Assembly (NCBI GenBank): GCA_943736015.1
Contig: OX031060.1
Span: 23,327,231 to 23,391,230, forward strand
Source: Tridacna crocea
Taxonomy: Eukaryota > Mollusca > Bivalvia > Cardiida > Cardiidae
Length of the DNA stretch: 64,000 nt
Reading direction: 5' to 3'
The translations under genes were made by a program, and so were the position numbers. Below the pieces are notes generated by a model. It was not told the DNA's origin. It was given only the letters and a program-made list of their open reading frames with translations, and did no database searches. Numbering within the stretch: position 1 is the stretch's first letter; each line of letters opens with the position of its first letter. Positions 1 to 10,330 of the stretch are shown one piece after another.

Positions 1-963
1 CTAAACTGGTGATCATAGTTGAGTGAATTGCACGATATGGCGTTTTATTGAGTAAACCTTTTTTTTTTGTTTTGTTTTAAATTCAAAGTAACGGTTGTCG
101 CTTAGGAAAGTGGATCAGTTCTGTACCCAGGATGCCCATATCAGATAGATGAGTATTTACAGAATGCCATCTAGCGGGAGATAATGACTTACATATAGGC
201 CTCGATCTCCGTCTAAAAATAGAGGCTGCAACAGAGAAGCATCCATTTTCCTTTATTTACCGCATCAAGGCCAAGGTCAAATATAGTCACGTTATAGTAT
301 GCATGATCATCATACGAATCTACCCGAGTGTATAACGGGTATCGAAAAATCGGAAACGACCAGTCTGTTTACATTGAAGGCCGCAAGTCCGCAAAATGCA
401 TTTTCTACCAGGCGTAATCTAAGTAACCTTGCAACCGCCAGGCGCAATATTATGCATAGATATATAAGAATGACTATATTTTGATAAAATAAAAACAAAA
501 TGAATTAAAACTGGCTTAAAATGAGTATTATTGCCTCTTTAAGTTCTAGGTTCGATCTCGTCGTCTACTAAGGATATTTCTATGTCAGGATGCTCAGCTT
601 TACTATGTTATGCTACGCTCTTGCTTAGAACTATGTCAAGACATGACATAGTGAGCGAGCATGCCAACACATGACTGTCCGTGACTGTACTACGAGAAAC
701 CAGTATAGAGATAATGTTATTCTACGAAGTACACCTCAATTTACCTTGGAAGTCTTTCAACAACCTTCAATCGCACCCTGCCACAGGAACTTACAGCTGC
801 ACTCCACCAGGAGTATGGCTTGAAAGTAGAAGTATGCATGTAACTTATGTAGGTCCATGGGCCAATAGCTTGCTACTGTGGATATAGATAGAAGTGGTCA
901 TATGTACCATGCGATGATTGTCTCTCTGTTTTTTAATGCTGTGATCATAATTTCACACATTAT
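1..963. other. Unassigned AT-rich sequence
   Basis: No gene or full repeat recognised. Two small signals: a short stem near 613-664 built on CTATGTCA/TGACATAG, and a 34 bp stretch at 151-184 that recurs inverted at about 39661-39694 with one mismatch, so it is probably a piece of a repeat. Confidence 0.5.
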
Positions 964-1304
964 AGTGGTAGGTAGCTTGGATGGTGGAGCAAAGAGTTGT
1001 ACATCGTGATGTTGGCGATGCACTCAAGCCGTAGCAGTCAGTGATTCCAAGAAATGGGAATGAGCGTAATTTACATATAGTCTTGTTGACTGAAGAACAG
1101 TTTCATGCAACCTCGTGCACATGTTTGACCGTGAATGTTTTCTGAAGGTTGCAAACAGTTTCTGCGAGCCTAGATTAAAAAATAAAAGAAGTGGCAGTTG
1201 TTACATTTTCTCTGCCGCCTGACTGTTAAAACCTCACCCAGACACTCTCGCCAACATCACGACGTATTTAACTCCTTGCTTCATCATCAAAGCTGCCTAC
1301 CACG
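964..1304. mobile_element. Short TIR element, unclassified
   Basis: About 54 bp at the left end (GGTAGGTAGCTTGG ... GTGATGTTGGCGA) recurs inverted at the right end (TCGCCAACATCACGA ... CTGCCTACCAC), with roughly 85% identity by eye. The inner 230 bp is non-coding. The length and paired ends fit a MITE. I could not see a clean target duplication, so the superfamily is open. Confidence 0.55.
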
Positions 1305-1610
1305 CTGCTCTTTCAGATAATTTGTATGCTTTTATTTCATGCTTTCCGGTAGGATATCGAGAAATAGCAGTGAAAATATGTTTCAGTCTAACACTGGTAC
1401 CACCTATTTTCACGTTCTTGTTGCCTAGGTAAATTGCGCGTGCCTCGCAATCAGCTAGGAAATATGACGTCATATACCTTATATTATATCTCTCGCGCTT
1501 GACGTAATGTTGTAATGCGTGGTTATGAGGGAGGGGTACGCCGGGGTAATAACTGAAAAGAACTCGATTGAATTTTGATAAAGCTCCTCCCAAAAAGAGT
1601 TAAAGCCTTA

Positions 1611-3024
1611 AACACACTGATCAACGTGAGCCGCGGACACCATGTGTTCTCGGTACACCAGATCGAATTTTCCATGGAAGAACCGGAGGTGGTGTAAGTA
1701 TTTTCATTTTTATGGACCTGATTAACCAAGATAGAAATGTTGATTTACAGCAATGTCAAGACGAATAATTGATCCGTTTACACACATACTAGGGAATAAT
1801 AATACCATCATATAAGCGAGCTGTGGCTTTATGAGCAATTGGGGTCTAATTGTTTTAGAGTTTGTTGCCGATTTTCGGACAAAATCCCCTAACCATTGTT
1901 CATTTTATAAGTTCGTATGATATGATAAATGTATTCCCTAAAGGAACACAAAATTTCACCTAGAAATGTCCATCCAAAGCGAAGATATACGTTTTTGAAT
2001 GGACCTGGGTAGAGGAAAATATGCTAACAAGACACTATTTTCATTTTCAGAGTATGTACATGGACACCAGATTAGAAAAAGCTTGTGGTAACTGGACACC
2101 AACCTTTAAATCATCAATATTTCTGCCTGAAACTCGATGCATGGGCTGTATACGAAGACTATTTTTGTAAACATTATGTCACTACGGTCCATTGCCTGAT
2201 AAAGAGCATGTTCAACGCAATTTCATTACGTGTATCACTTGCTGTTTGAAATATTTGCAATGTTACGGCAATTTACGAAGTAGACCTACGATGCTTGATT
2301 ACAATTAAACGGTCATTGCCACCAATGTTGGTGCAAGACGTGTTCTTTTTTACAGCGTTTCAGTTTTATGAATTGCGTATTAACCCATTACCACGCAATT
2401 ACGAGCTTTAATGTCCCTGGGAAAGATGGCTTCGAAAAACATTGTCTATAGAGAAAAACCCCTATTAACTAATACAGAGTGTATATTATTTACCACATTT
2501 GGCCTGATTCTTAGTTTAAATAACTTTCAAATCCGCTTGGCCAACTGCCAGCGGGCTCTTAGAATGGCGTTCTACCCTTCGTACATTTGCATGCGTGCCT
2601 TTGTTCGTCTACGCGTTTATTTCTAAAATTTTTATTTAATTGACTTCTCCTCAGAAACCACCAAAAGGGAATCAACAAAATTCAACGTGGATGATACCAT
2701 GAATTTCTTTCGAGATATTTCGATCCATTAAAAAAGATGGCTTATGTGGAAGTAGCTTATTTTCCATGTATGGCGCGTTGTGAAAATTGTAAAATTTGTC
2801 CTCTCAGAAGAACTCAATCACGAGATTGGCATTGGGTAGCCTTCTATCACATTCCTTTTATAAATTTTGATCTGCTGAAAAACATGGCTTTTGTTGGTGG
2901 GACTTATTTTCTCTTTGTGTAATAAAGCGGAAGTACTTGCAGCTCTTTAAATAAATTCATTGATAATATATGTATGGAGATCTACATGTATTTCATAACA
3001 CAGATGATCACTGATAATGTTTCA
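1611..3024 (+). repeat. Left arm of the 2.9 kb foldback
   Basis: The arm holds a 61-codon frame at 2737-2922 with a tight cysteine cluster, CMARCENCKICPL, and a 71-codon frame at 2411-2626. It also holds a donor-like GTAAGT near 1695-1700 and an acceptor-like TTTTCATTTTCAG ending near 2050. I do not recognise either peptide. They could be exon relics of the autonomous parent. Confidence 0.7.
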
Positions 3025-3093
3025 TTTTATCCAATATGCTGGATGATCATGATATATGAGATATTAATCTTTATTGTTACAAACTTATATAGT

Positions 3094-4519
3094 TGAAACA
3101 TTATCAGTGATCATCTGTGTTATGAAATATATGTAGATCTACATACATGTATTATCAATGAATTTTTTTAAAGAGCTGCAAGTACTTCCGCTTTATTACA
3201 CAAAGTGAAAATAAGTCCCACCAACAAAAGTCATGTTTTTTGCAGCAGATCAAAATTTATTAAAGGAATGTGATAGAAAGCTACCCAATGCCAATCTCGT
3301 GATTGAGTTCTTTTGAGAGGACAAATTTTACAATTTTCACAACGCGCCGTACACGGAAAATAAGCTCCTTCCACATAAGCCATCTTTTTTATAGGATCGA
3401 TCGAAGTATCTCGAAAGAAATTCATGGTATCATCCACGTTGAATTTTGTTGATTTCCACTTTGTGGTTTCTGAGGAGAAGTCAATTAAATAAAAATTTTA
3501 GAAATAAACGCGTAGACGAACAAAGGCACGCATGCAAATGTACGAAGGGTAGAACGCCATTCTAAGAGCCCGCTGGCAGTCGGCCAAGCGGATTTGAAAA
3601 TTATTTAAACTAAGAATCAGGCCAAATGTGCTAAATAATGTACACTCTGTATTAGTTAATAGGGTTTTTTTCTCTATAGACAATGTTTTTCGAAGCAATC
3701 TTTTCCATGGACATTAAAGCTCGTAATTGCGTGGTAATGGGTTAAAACCCCATTCATAAAACTGAAACGCTGTAAAAAAGAACACGTCTTGCACCAACAT
3801 TGGTGGCAATGACCGCTTAATTGTGATCAAGCATCGTAGGTCTACTTCGTAAATTGCCGTAACATTGCAAATATTTCAAAAAAGCAAGTGATACACGTCA
3901 TGAAATTGCGTTGAACATGCTCTTTATCAGGTAATGGACCGTAGTGACATAATGTTTACAAAAATAGTCTTCGTATGTATACAGCCCATGCATCGAGTTT
4001 CAGGCAGAAATATCGATGATTTAAAGGTTGGTGTCCAGTTACCACAAGCTTTTTCTGATCTGGTGTCCATGTACATACTCGGAAAATGAAATTGGTGTCT
4101 TGTTAGCATATTTTCCTCTACCCAGGTCCATTCAAAAACGTATATCTTCGCTTTGGATGGACATTTCTAGGTGAAATTTTGTGTTCCTTTAGGGAATACA
4201 TTTATCTTATCATACAAATTTGTAAAATGAACAATGGTTAGGGGATTTTGTCCGAAAATCGGCAACAAACATCAAAACAATAAGACCCCAGTTGCTCATA
4301 AAGCCACAGCTCGCTTATATGATGGTATTATTATTCTCTAGTATCTGTGTAAACATATCAATCATTCGTCTTGACATTGCTGTAAATCAACATTTCTATC
4401 TTGGTTAATCAGGTCCATAAAAATGAAAATACTTACACCACCTCCGGTTCTTCCCTGGAAAATTCGATCTGGTGTACCAAGAACACATGGTGTCCGCGGC
4501 TCACGTTGATCAGTGTGTT
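3094..4519 (-). repeat. Right arm of the 2.9 kb foldback
   Basis: This is the inverted partner of 1611-3024. The peptide frames are preserved on the minus strand: 3231-3437 has CTARCENCKICPL and 3498-3698 has the LSLNNFQIRLADCQRALRM stretch. A third frame, 3927-4109, corresponds to left-arm sequence near 2030-2165. Confidence 0.7.
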
Positions 4520-4803
4520 AAAGGCATGAAATAAATAGAATATTTGTTTTGTTTTTTCGGTGAAAGATCAAAATGTATTTCATCTCGTGAACAAGATCGG
4601 TAAATTTTCACTTGTGGCTGCGCCATTCGTGAAAATAGTACCGATGGTGTTCACTCGATGAAATAAATTTCGATCTTTCACCGAAAAAAACAAATATCCT
4701 CTATATATTTGTCTTGCCATAGGGATATAATAAATATTAGGCCTATACAGCCGAAGTGGAAACTGAATTGGCCTACTCATTACATTTCAAGAGTATGCAT
4801 ACA

Positions 4804-4925
4804 TGTATGCATTTTCGCAAGCTAAGGCTGACGATTCACTACGCTACTCTACCCTTGGCGGATCGAGCTTGATTTTTACATTCACCCGATACGCTTTTTC
4901 ATTGGATGCAGCCAGCTCTAGCTGC
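4804..4925 (+). mobile_element. Family H, left-end fragment
   Basis: It matches the start of the full copy at 57352: TTCGCAAGC, then CTACCCTTGGCGGAT, then GAGCTTGATTT, ending in a CAGCTCTAGCTGCA block. Similarity stops after about 120 bp, so this is a truncated copy. Confidence 0.7.
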
Positions 4926-5062
4926 AACGAAGAAAAACAGCAAACAAGAGTATTTAGATTATCAGAATAATAAACCGTTCGTCGCAAAATGCGAAAATAG
5001 CCATTTTTTGTGGACAAGACTTCTGACTGCATAGAAAGGGACAATCGGATTGCGAATCTACA

Positions 5063-5281
5063 TTAACCCTTTAACTAAGCAATCCCTGTTTTTTACGGAT
5101 CTGGAATAGTGACCCTTTGAAAACATTGTGGGAAAAGGAGAAAATGCTGGTAACCAGCATTTTCTCCTTTTCCCTCTATGTTTTCTACCCTATCATAGAC
5201 AGAAATCGTCTTTTCAGCAAGAGTTGAATTGTCGTCTGCAAGTGCTTTCAATTTGGTTTGGCGTTTGCGGAAAAGGGTTAG
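5063..5281 (-). mobile_element. Family A TTAA-hairpin MITE
   Basis: TTAACCCTTT at the left end and an AAAGGGTTA end at the right. The central palindrome GGAGAAAATGCTGG/CCAGCATTTTCTCC is intact at about 5135-5175. No coding potential. The family features (TTAA target, CCCTTT ends) suggest non-autonomous piggyBac-type elements. Confidence 0.85.
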
Positions 5282-5327
5282 GGGATATTGTTTGAAATCC
5301 TTTTGAGACTTATTCTTCAAATTGTAA

Positions 5328-5573
5328 GCGGGTGTAATGCAGAGAAATGACCCCCATTACAAAATGACCCACGGTCATTTCTCGGCGTAGAGGAATGTAC
5401 CATGGGTCATTTCCCTACGTCAAGAAATGACCAAAGGGTCATTTCTCGACGTAGAATAATGACCCTGGTCATTTTTCTACGTTAGAGAAATGACCCACGG
5501 GTCATTCCTCTACGTCGAGAAATGACCCGTGGGTCATTTTTTAATGGGGGTCATTTCTCTGCATTACACCGGC
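5328..5573. mobile_element. Multi-stem foldback built from AAATGACCC motifs
   Basis: Terminal repeats GGTGTAATGCAGAG and CTCTGCATTACACC enclose about eight alternating copies of AAATGACC(C) and GGGTCATTT, separated by TCTACGTCGAG-like spacers. The whole element can fold on itself in several registers. Non-coding; superfamily unknown. Confidence 0.8.
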
Positions 5574-5746
5574 TATTTTTACCTACTGAAACAGTACTTT
5601 ACACTTTGACTGCGCTCTGAGAAAAAAGAAAAAAATGGTTTAAAAGCATTCCCTTGATGCATTGCGCCGAGCAAGTCACCCTGTCATGTATCCATTGAAT
5701 CAATTTTGTCTATAGCAACCGGCTAAACCATGACGCAAGGTGGCTC

Positions 5747-5962
5747 TTAACCCTTTTCTCCATAGATACTCGCTTGTAGGAGCCTTTTGAAAACATTGTG
5801 GCAAAAGGTGAAATTGCTCGTGACGAGCAATTTCACCTTTTGTCACAATTTTTTCTATGGTATCAAAAGGTTTCATATTCACATAAGAAACGGTTTCATC
5901 CTTGCTGTTATTAAGGGACAATTAGAGATATCATAGAAATGCTTTATGGGATAAAGGGTTAA
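5747..5962 (+). mobile_element. Family B TTAA-hairpin MITE
   Basis: TTAA at both ends, with CCCTTTTCTCCATAGATACTCG-like start and ATAAAGGG end. The central palindrome is GGTGAAATTGCTCG/CGAGCAATTTCACC near 5808-5840. The design equals family A, but the flank and palindrome sequences differ. Confidence 0.87.
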
Positions 5963-6061
5963 ACAAACATTTATAAAATTCATAAAAGCAAAAAATTCGA
6001 CTCATGTTAACCTGCATTGGCAGTGGAGGCTGATATGAATCAGTACTTTTTTGCATATGAG

Positions 6062-6718
6062 CCATGCTCTGTGAAAAGGGGGCTTAATGCATCTGCGAAA
6101 ACCATCGACCTAGGTCAGCCCTTCGCAATCCGCTGAACTGGACCGAAACTTTACGCTGTCGGTCGATTTTCTGTATATCAATAGACCAGTGTGTCACACG
6201 ACTCGGTAGATTGCTAAACACAAGGGTGACAACCTACGTCATAGCAGAGGTGTCGGAATAGCCACCATTTTGTGCGCAAAGTGCAGATTTTATTACATAT
6301 ACATCTAAGATTTACTTAGAATACCTACTTCATCTGGTGACGGTGAATATATTTGTCCTATTCGTGAAATCAAAATGCCACGAAACAATGTTGTAGCTCT
6401 AAACACTTCAACACAATTATTCTCAACGGCATTGTGCGGAGGTAATTGCAAAATCAACGACTGAACTAATGAACACAATATTAATGTATACTAACAAAGA
6501 AAGTTATCAGGTACCATAGCTTTGTTTGGACAGATCTTCAATAACAATAGTGTACATGTTGAAAAACTCACCTTTTAAAACGAAAATGGTGCATGGACAT
6601 TTTAAAATGTCTCCGATGACGTATGCTATGACGTAGGTTTTAGTAATGTAGAATACTGTGTTGACTTTCTTTGTATTATGAATTACGGGGATTCATTAAG
6701 CCCCCTTTTGCCAGAGCA
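6062..6718. mobile_element. Family D element with AAGCCCCCTTTT ends
   Basis: Left end GCTCTGTGAAAAGGGGGCTT and right end AAGCCCCCTTTTGCCAGAGC form the terminal inverted repeats. Inside are a decayed GTCAGCC...GCTGA hairpin near 6113-6140 and a second inverted pair at 6231-6639. The same ends flank 46231-47131 and 52634-52893. Confidence 0.7.
6231..6639. mobile_element. Nested TIR element inside family D copy
   Basis: AACCTACGTCATAGCA at 6231-6246 is repeated inverted at 6624-6639 with no mismatch. The 409 bp unit is non-coding and would be a MITE inserted in the family D copy. No target duplication was confirmed. Confidence 0.5.
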
Positions 6719-6732
6719 AACGTTCATATACA

Positions 6733-6947
6733 TTAACCCTTTACATGATATGCCTCTTCAATTTCAGCAGCAAATAAAGATGTCAAAAATAAGAACAAAT
6801 GTGGATACAAATATATGATTGAGTGGAAAACATTGTGGGAAAAGGAGAAATTGCTCGTTACGAGCAATTTCTCCTTTTCCCGCAATGTTTTCAAAAGATT
6901 TCTGTTGTTGATACGTCAAAATGAGTATCTATGGAGTAAAGGATTAA
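6733..6947 (-). mobile_element. Family A2/B-like TTAA-hairpin MITE
   Basis: TTAA at 6733 and 6944, starting CCCTTTACATGATATGCC. The palindrome GGAGAAATTGCTCG/CGAGCAATTTCTCC at about 6840-6880 is intact over more than 30 bp per arm. Its flanks resemble family B (ATGAGTATCTATGGAGTAAAGG), but its core is that of A2. Confidence 0.8.
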
Positions 6948-7132
6948 ACCCTCATTGACAGAACATGCCTCTTTTTTTGGCGCTTTAAATGAGTTAACTA
7001 TTTACCAAATGACACATTTTTCGAATAGCCAAAATTGAATGCATTTGCAAGTCAAAGATGTCCCGAGAAAGTTGGCGCCGTTAGGTTTCTTTTGTTTTTT
7101 TCATCCAATTTATAATCAGTGTGCAATACATT

Positions 7133-7215
7133 GTTGTGGCGCCGCCTGAAGCGGCGGCACTATATTTTTATTCGGTTTTGTAAAGTGCCTATGGAGGCAG
7201 CCATATTGAACTGGT
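7133..7215 (+). mobile_element. Family L, left-end block, copy 1
   Basis: TTGTGGCGCCGC, then a short GCCGC...GCGGC stem, then GGCACTATAT and GGAGGCAGCCATATTG. About 75 bp match 53071-53146. A matching right block lies at 14040-14095. The two probably mark one element later filled by the 5.7 kb element T. Confidence 0.55.
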
Positions 7216-7598
7216 TCCATGCTTTGTTTAAACATCCATCTATATCTACTATACTTTGATGACCAGATCGGGGTCCATATTATCAACTTTTTTATTTATT
7301 TGTGAGATTTTTTTAGATATGTAATAATTATATTGTACTTTCATTGTTAGAAGGATAAAAAACCGGGATTGTAGTCATATCAACATTTTCCTTTCGAAAA
7401 ATAATAAAGATCCATTTCGAAAAATAAGTCACGTGATAAAAAATTATCTGTCACAAATTTTCGAAGCCGTCATTTTAAATATCTTACCCTGGAAAAAGGT
7501 TAAGAGATATTTTCAAGCTCTTTGACCCTAGAGCACCCTATGTGGTACTTGTGACCCCCGTTATATTTTTGTTCTAGTGTTGTATGGATTGTAGAAAT
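7216..7598. other. AT-rich spacer between L end and element T
   Basis: Non-coding. It contains two TTTCGAAAAATAA stretches near 7390 and one CACGTGA near 7431. It ends in GAAAT (7594-7598), the target duplication of element T. Confidence 0.5.
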
Positions 7599-7723
7599 CA
7601 CGGGGGTAATACCAAAATCGCTATTTCTGCTGTCGACCGAGCTGGTACTGCGTAAAGCTGCTGTCGACCGAGGAATACGGTTTTCGACCGAGCAGTACGG
7701 CTGTCGACAGGGGGACAAGGTGA
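7599..7723 (+). repeat. Left terminal inverted repeat of element T
   Basis: It holds three copies of a TCGACCGAG-containing motif at increasing distance from the end, then a CTGTCGACAGGGGGAC block. A single mismatch against the right TIR (AGCAGTACGG versus AGCGGTACGG) implies a young insertion. Confidence 0.85.
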
Positions 7724-8034
7724 CTTTGATGCCCTTGGAGAAGCAAAAACGTAAGTATTAACATTTACAAACGCTATCAATCTTTTAAACAGACAACGTG
7801 TTATTTGTCTGTTCACTTTTAGAGAGTTGTGACGCTGAAAAACACTATAAAATACCCATTCTTTCGAAAAAAATCAATTTACATAGAATATCATTAATCT
7901 AATGAATTATAAAAGGTACGAAAGCAACAAAACGCCTTATATATTTCGTGTATCATTTACGCTTCTACAACAAAGTGTGTTTGGCATAATTCATGCACTC
8001 TGGAAGATTTTATGGACCTTTGAAAAATATCAGG

Positions 8035-8105
8035 ATACGGATGTCGATTATCAGTGATACGGCTGTCGATGGTTTCGTAGTCTGAATGATACGGCTGTCG
8101 ACAAA
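8035..8105 (+). promoter_or_regulatory. Left subterminal motif cluster of element T
   Basis: ATACGGATGTCGAT, ATACGGCTGTCGAT and ATACGGCTGTCGAC occur in about 70 bp, roughly 440-500 bp from the left end. The mirrored set at 12812-12893 lies at the same distance from the right end. Such subterminal arrays often bind transposase; that role is inferred. Confidence 0.55.
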
Positions 8106-8864
8106 ATATGAAAACTACATTTCATGTATCTGTGTTAAAATACATGATTTATTCTATGACTATTACTGAAATCTCCACTATAAGGCAGATTTCACTGGGA
8201 GCCATGAAGAAAATTGTATTTTTGTACGGACTGGTGTCTTAAAAGTCGCAACAGTCGCCAAGAATGACTCCACCCTTAACTCGCCCGTATATAGTTCACA
8301 CAACAGACTACAAGGCTGGTCACAGATGTAAATACATAAACATGTAAAGGTCAAATCAGATTAAGAATAAAACTGCAAAATATGATTTTAGACTAGCAAA
8401 GCTAGTCTATAGGCATCCAGATTGAGTCAGACTCAATGTAAACAAAAAACCCCACAGTTTCAAAATACTGCCTCACAAAAAATACTCCTTACTGTTAAGA
8501 ATCTTAATTCAGTCATTACGACAACTTTGACTTCAAGCGCAGAGTCTCTACCATCCCAATTTGAACTTGTCCACTTTCAAAGCAGTAGATTGTACAAGAT
8601 GTCATTGATAAGGTACATGATGCTTGCTTATAGGTAAAGTAAGTGACCTATATGCAAATCAGGCTCATATCACTGATTCCTACCCCGGAGTACATAAAAG
8701 TATGAATGGATCTAAAAGTAATACCTCCATGTGACTTGTAGCAAATCCCAGCTACACAAACCCTAACTGGCCAGGGAACCTTTCTCATTCCTCCAGTCAT
8801 TCCTTATTTAGATCATTTTGAATGCGAAAGTGATATGTTAAACTGTTGTTTAACGTCTTGTATA
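8106..8864. other. Element T interior, unassigned
   Basis: AT-rich and non-coding. Two short perfect stems lie close together: GACTAGCAAAGCTAGTC near 8391-8407 and ATTGAGTCAGACTCAAT near 8421-8437. A 71-codon frame starting at 8422 runs through the second stem and has no family signature. Confidence 0.5.
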
Positions 8865-9093
8865 TTAACCTTTTACCACACAATCCCAAGTTTTCACATT
8901 AGTGGGGAAGAAGCCCTTTGAAAACATTGCGGGAAAAGAAATAGGAAATACTAGATACAAGCATTTTCCCCTTTTCTCGGGTTTTTTCAACCCTTTTAGA
9001 ATGTTTTCATCAATTTAATCACATTTAACTTTATTGTCTGGAACATCTTTTAATGTGGAGGGCCGTAAAATGTTTGGTTTTGTAAAGAGTTAA
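8865..9093 (-). mobile_element. Family A MITE nested in element T
   Basis: TTAA at 8865 and 9090, with TTTTACCACACAATCCC start. The palindrome is decayed: one arm reads ATACTAGATAC rather than ATGCTGG, so this copy is older than average. Confidence 0.82.
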
Positions 9094-9119
9094 ATAGTTG
9101 ACTATTGCATCCGTTGCTG

Positions 9120-9342
9120 TTAACCCTTTACCACACAACGACAACTTTTAACGCCCGTGAGGAAGAAGCGTTTTGAAATCATTGTTGGAAAAGGAGAAAA
9201 AGCTGGTAACCAGCATTTTCTCCTTTTCCCAGGTTTTTTTTTCCTATCAAAGCAAAATTGCACCATTTGAGCCACTTTGAAATTGTCATCTCCAAATGCT
9301 TTCAATTTGGATAGATCTAAAATTTTTGTGGTAATGGGTTAA
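9120..9342 (-). mobile_element. Family A MITE nested in element T
   Basis: TTAA at 9120 and 9339. The core GGAGAAAAAGCTGG/CCAGCATTTTCTCC sits near 9190-9225. It lies only 26 bp from the previous copy in the same orientation. Confidence 0.85.
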
Positions 9343-9484
9343 TTAACTGTATAATCCAAGTTATTCCTCAACCTGCTTAAAAAAAGGTTAAATAAAACAT
9401 TCTGGCGGATGTGTATATTTTTGTAAAAGAAAAATATCCCATTATCGGTTATTATTAATTAACTATTGGATATATAGAAGTTAT

Positions 9485-9622
9485 ACCGGTCCACGAGATA
9501 CCAGTCACATTTCTGACTTCGTATAGTACACATGTCGTGACCCAGGCTTAATACGACTTGGCCTCCGATCAATACAGTTGACCTCGTATCAATATTGATG
9601 ACCCGCGACCAATACAGAAATC
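9485..9622. repeat. Degenerate repeats of a GACC..CAATA motif
   Basis: Variants of GACCTCGTATCAATA and GATCAATACAGTTGACC recur about four times. The same vocabulary (CAATACGGCTGACC) builds the palindrome at 9863-9988, so this may be a decayed relative. Confidence 0.45.
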
Positions 9623-9717
9623 CTTGAATGTGATTGGCCAAAAGTTCACTTACGTGAGCGTCTGCGCTTACTTTTAGCCAATCACGTTCAAAGAGGCGGC
9701 AAAGTAAACGTAACCCA

Positions 9718-9847
9718 AAAATTGGTATTTGTTTCCAGCAAGGTAGAAAACATTGTGGGAAAAAGGAGAAAATACTGGTTTCCAGCATTTTCTCCTTTTC
9801 TCACAATCTTTTCAGAAGGCTTCTTTTTCAGGGTCGTAAAAGGGTTA
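9718..9847 (+). mobile_element. Family A MITE, left end missing
   Basis: It starts inside the family at GTTTCCAGCAAGGTAGAAAAC, keeps the palindrome and right arm, and ends GGGTTAA at 9847. About 85 bp of the left part is lost. Confidence 0.78.
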
Positions 9848-9862
9848 ATTAATAAAATTGTC

Positions 9863-9988
9863 ATTAATCAAGTGATTTCGTATTGCCCAGTTACAGGTCC
9901 TCGGTCAGCCGTATTGATCCTCGGCCTCGGGCCAATACGGCTGACCTCGGACCTGTAACTGGGCCAATACGAAATCACTTGATTAATA
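9863..9988. repeat. Near-perfect 53 bp-arm palindrome
   Basis: ATTAATCAAGTGATTTCG...CAGCCGTATTG pairs with CAATACGGCTG...CGAAATCACTTGATTAAT around a 16 bp GC-rich loop. Non-coding foldback, next to a family A end. Confidence 0.85.
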
Positions 9989-9999
9989 ACATTATAGTT

Positions 10000-10082
10000 T
10001 AGATCCAAGATCAGATTGCACAGACTGTGTAGCCTGATCTTGTTCCACACTGTCTGTCTGCTCCTCTGTCCAGACAGACATC
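10000..10082. repeat. Family E hairpin (GATC...GCACAG...CTGATC)
   Basis: GATCCAAGATCAGATTGCA is followed by a partial complement TGATCTTGTTCC. An extra perfect stem, TGTCTGTCTG/CAGACAGACA, ends the unit. Related hairpins lie at 32253, 36473 and 47239. Confidence 0.65.
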
Positions 10083-10159
10083 TTTTAAAATCCTTGATGA
10101 AAATTGGTGAAACATCCTTAATGTATTCCTTACGATAGTCCACCGATAAAGATTCCTTC

Positions 10160-10330
10160 TTCATTTTTTCATTTGATGCCGTGTCATCGGAAAGGGGGGG
10201 GGGGGGGCTTGATGTATGTTTCCATTACGGACTGATATCTTTTTAACTATTGGACAAAATTTCATGAAACTTCGTATTAATTTTGTTTATAGGCCGCATC
10301 ATATTTGTCTTATCTTTTCAAATGCTATGC
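10160..10330 (+). mobile_element. Family K fragment with poly-G run
   Basis: GCCGTGTCATCGGAAA, a run of about 14 G, then CTTGATG and AAAATTTCATGAAACTTC match one subunit of the K element at 53520-53660. Confidence 0.6.

Larger units (their letters stand above)
1611..4519. mobile_element. 2.9 kb foldback transposon, 1.4 kb arms
   Basis: The left arm, 1611-3024, is repeated inverted as 3094-4519, with a 69 bp spacer. Identity looks about 95% with small indels. Ends are AACACACTGATCAACGTG and its complement. The flanks AAAGCCTTA (1602-1610) and AAAGGCATG (4520-4528) resemble a degraded 9 bp target duplication, which together with long TIRs suggests a Mutator-like or foldback element; this is inference. 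No transposase-length frame is present. Each arm keeps short frames: 2411-2626 (+) matches 3498-3698 (-), and 2737-2922 (+) matches 3231-3437 (-). Confidence 0.85.
1332..4706 (+). mobile_element. Family C hairpin element, copy 1, split by a foldback
   Basis: Two blocks, 1332-1610 and 4520-4706, together match the uninterrupted copies at 43042-43500 and 61982-62441. The left block starts TTATTTCATGCTTTCC and carries the palindrome TGACGTCA at 1465-1472. The right block is a hairpin with arms of about 80 bp, GGTGAAAGATC...GATCTTTCACC. The 2.9 kb foldback at 1611-4519 separates them. Non-coding. The frames that cross it exist in all three copies simply because the DNA is shared. Confidence 0.85.

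Noticed and set aside
1297-1593. 98-codon frame on the minus strand, paralleled at 42914 and 61941
   Set aside because: The frames are shared because they lie in family C repeats; no domain is visible and the ends fall at random places.
7133-7215. Family L left block as a Helitron 3' end
   Set aside because: It has a GC-rich stem followed by CTAT, but not a CTRR end, and no TC start could be paired with it.
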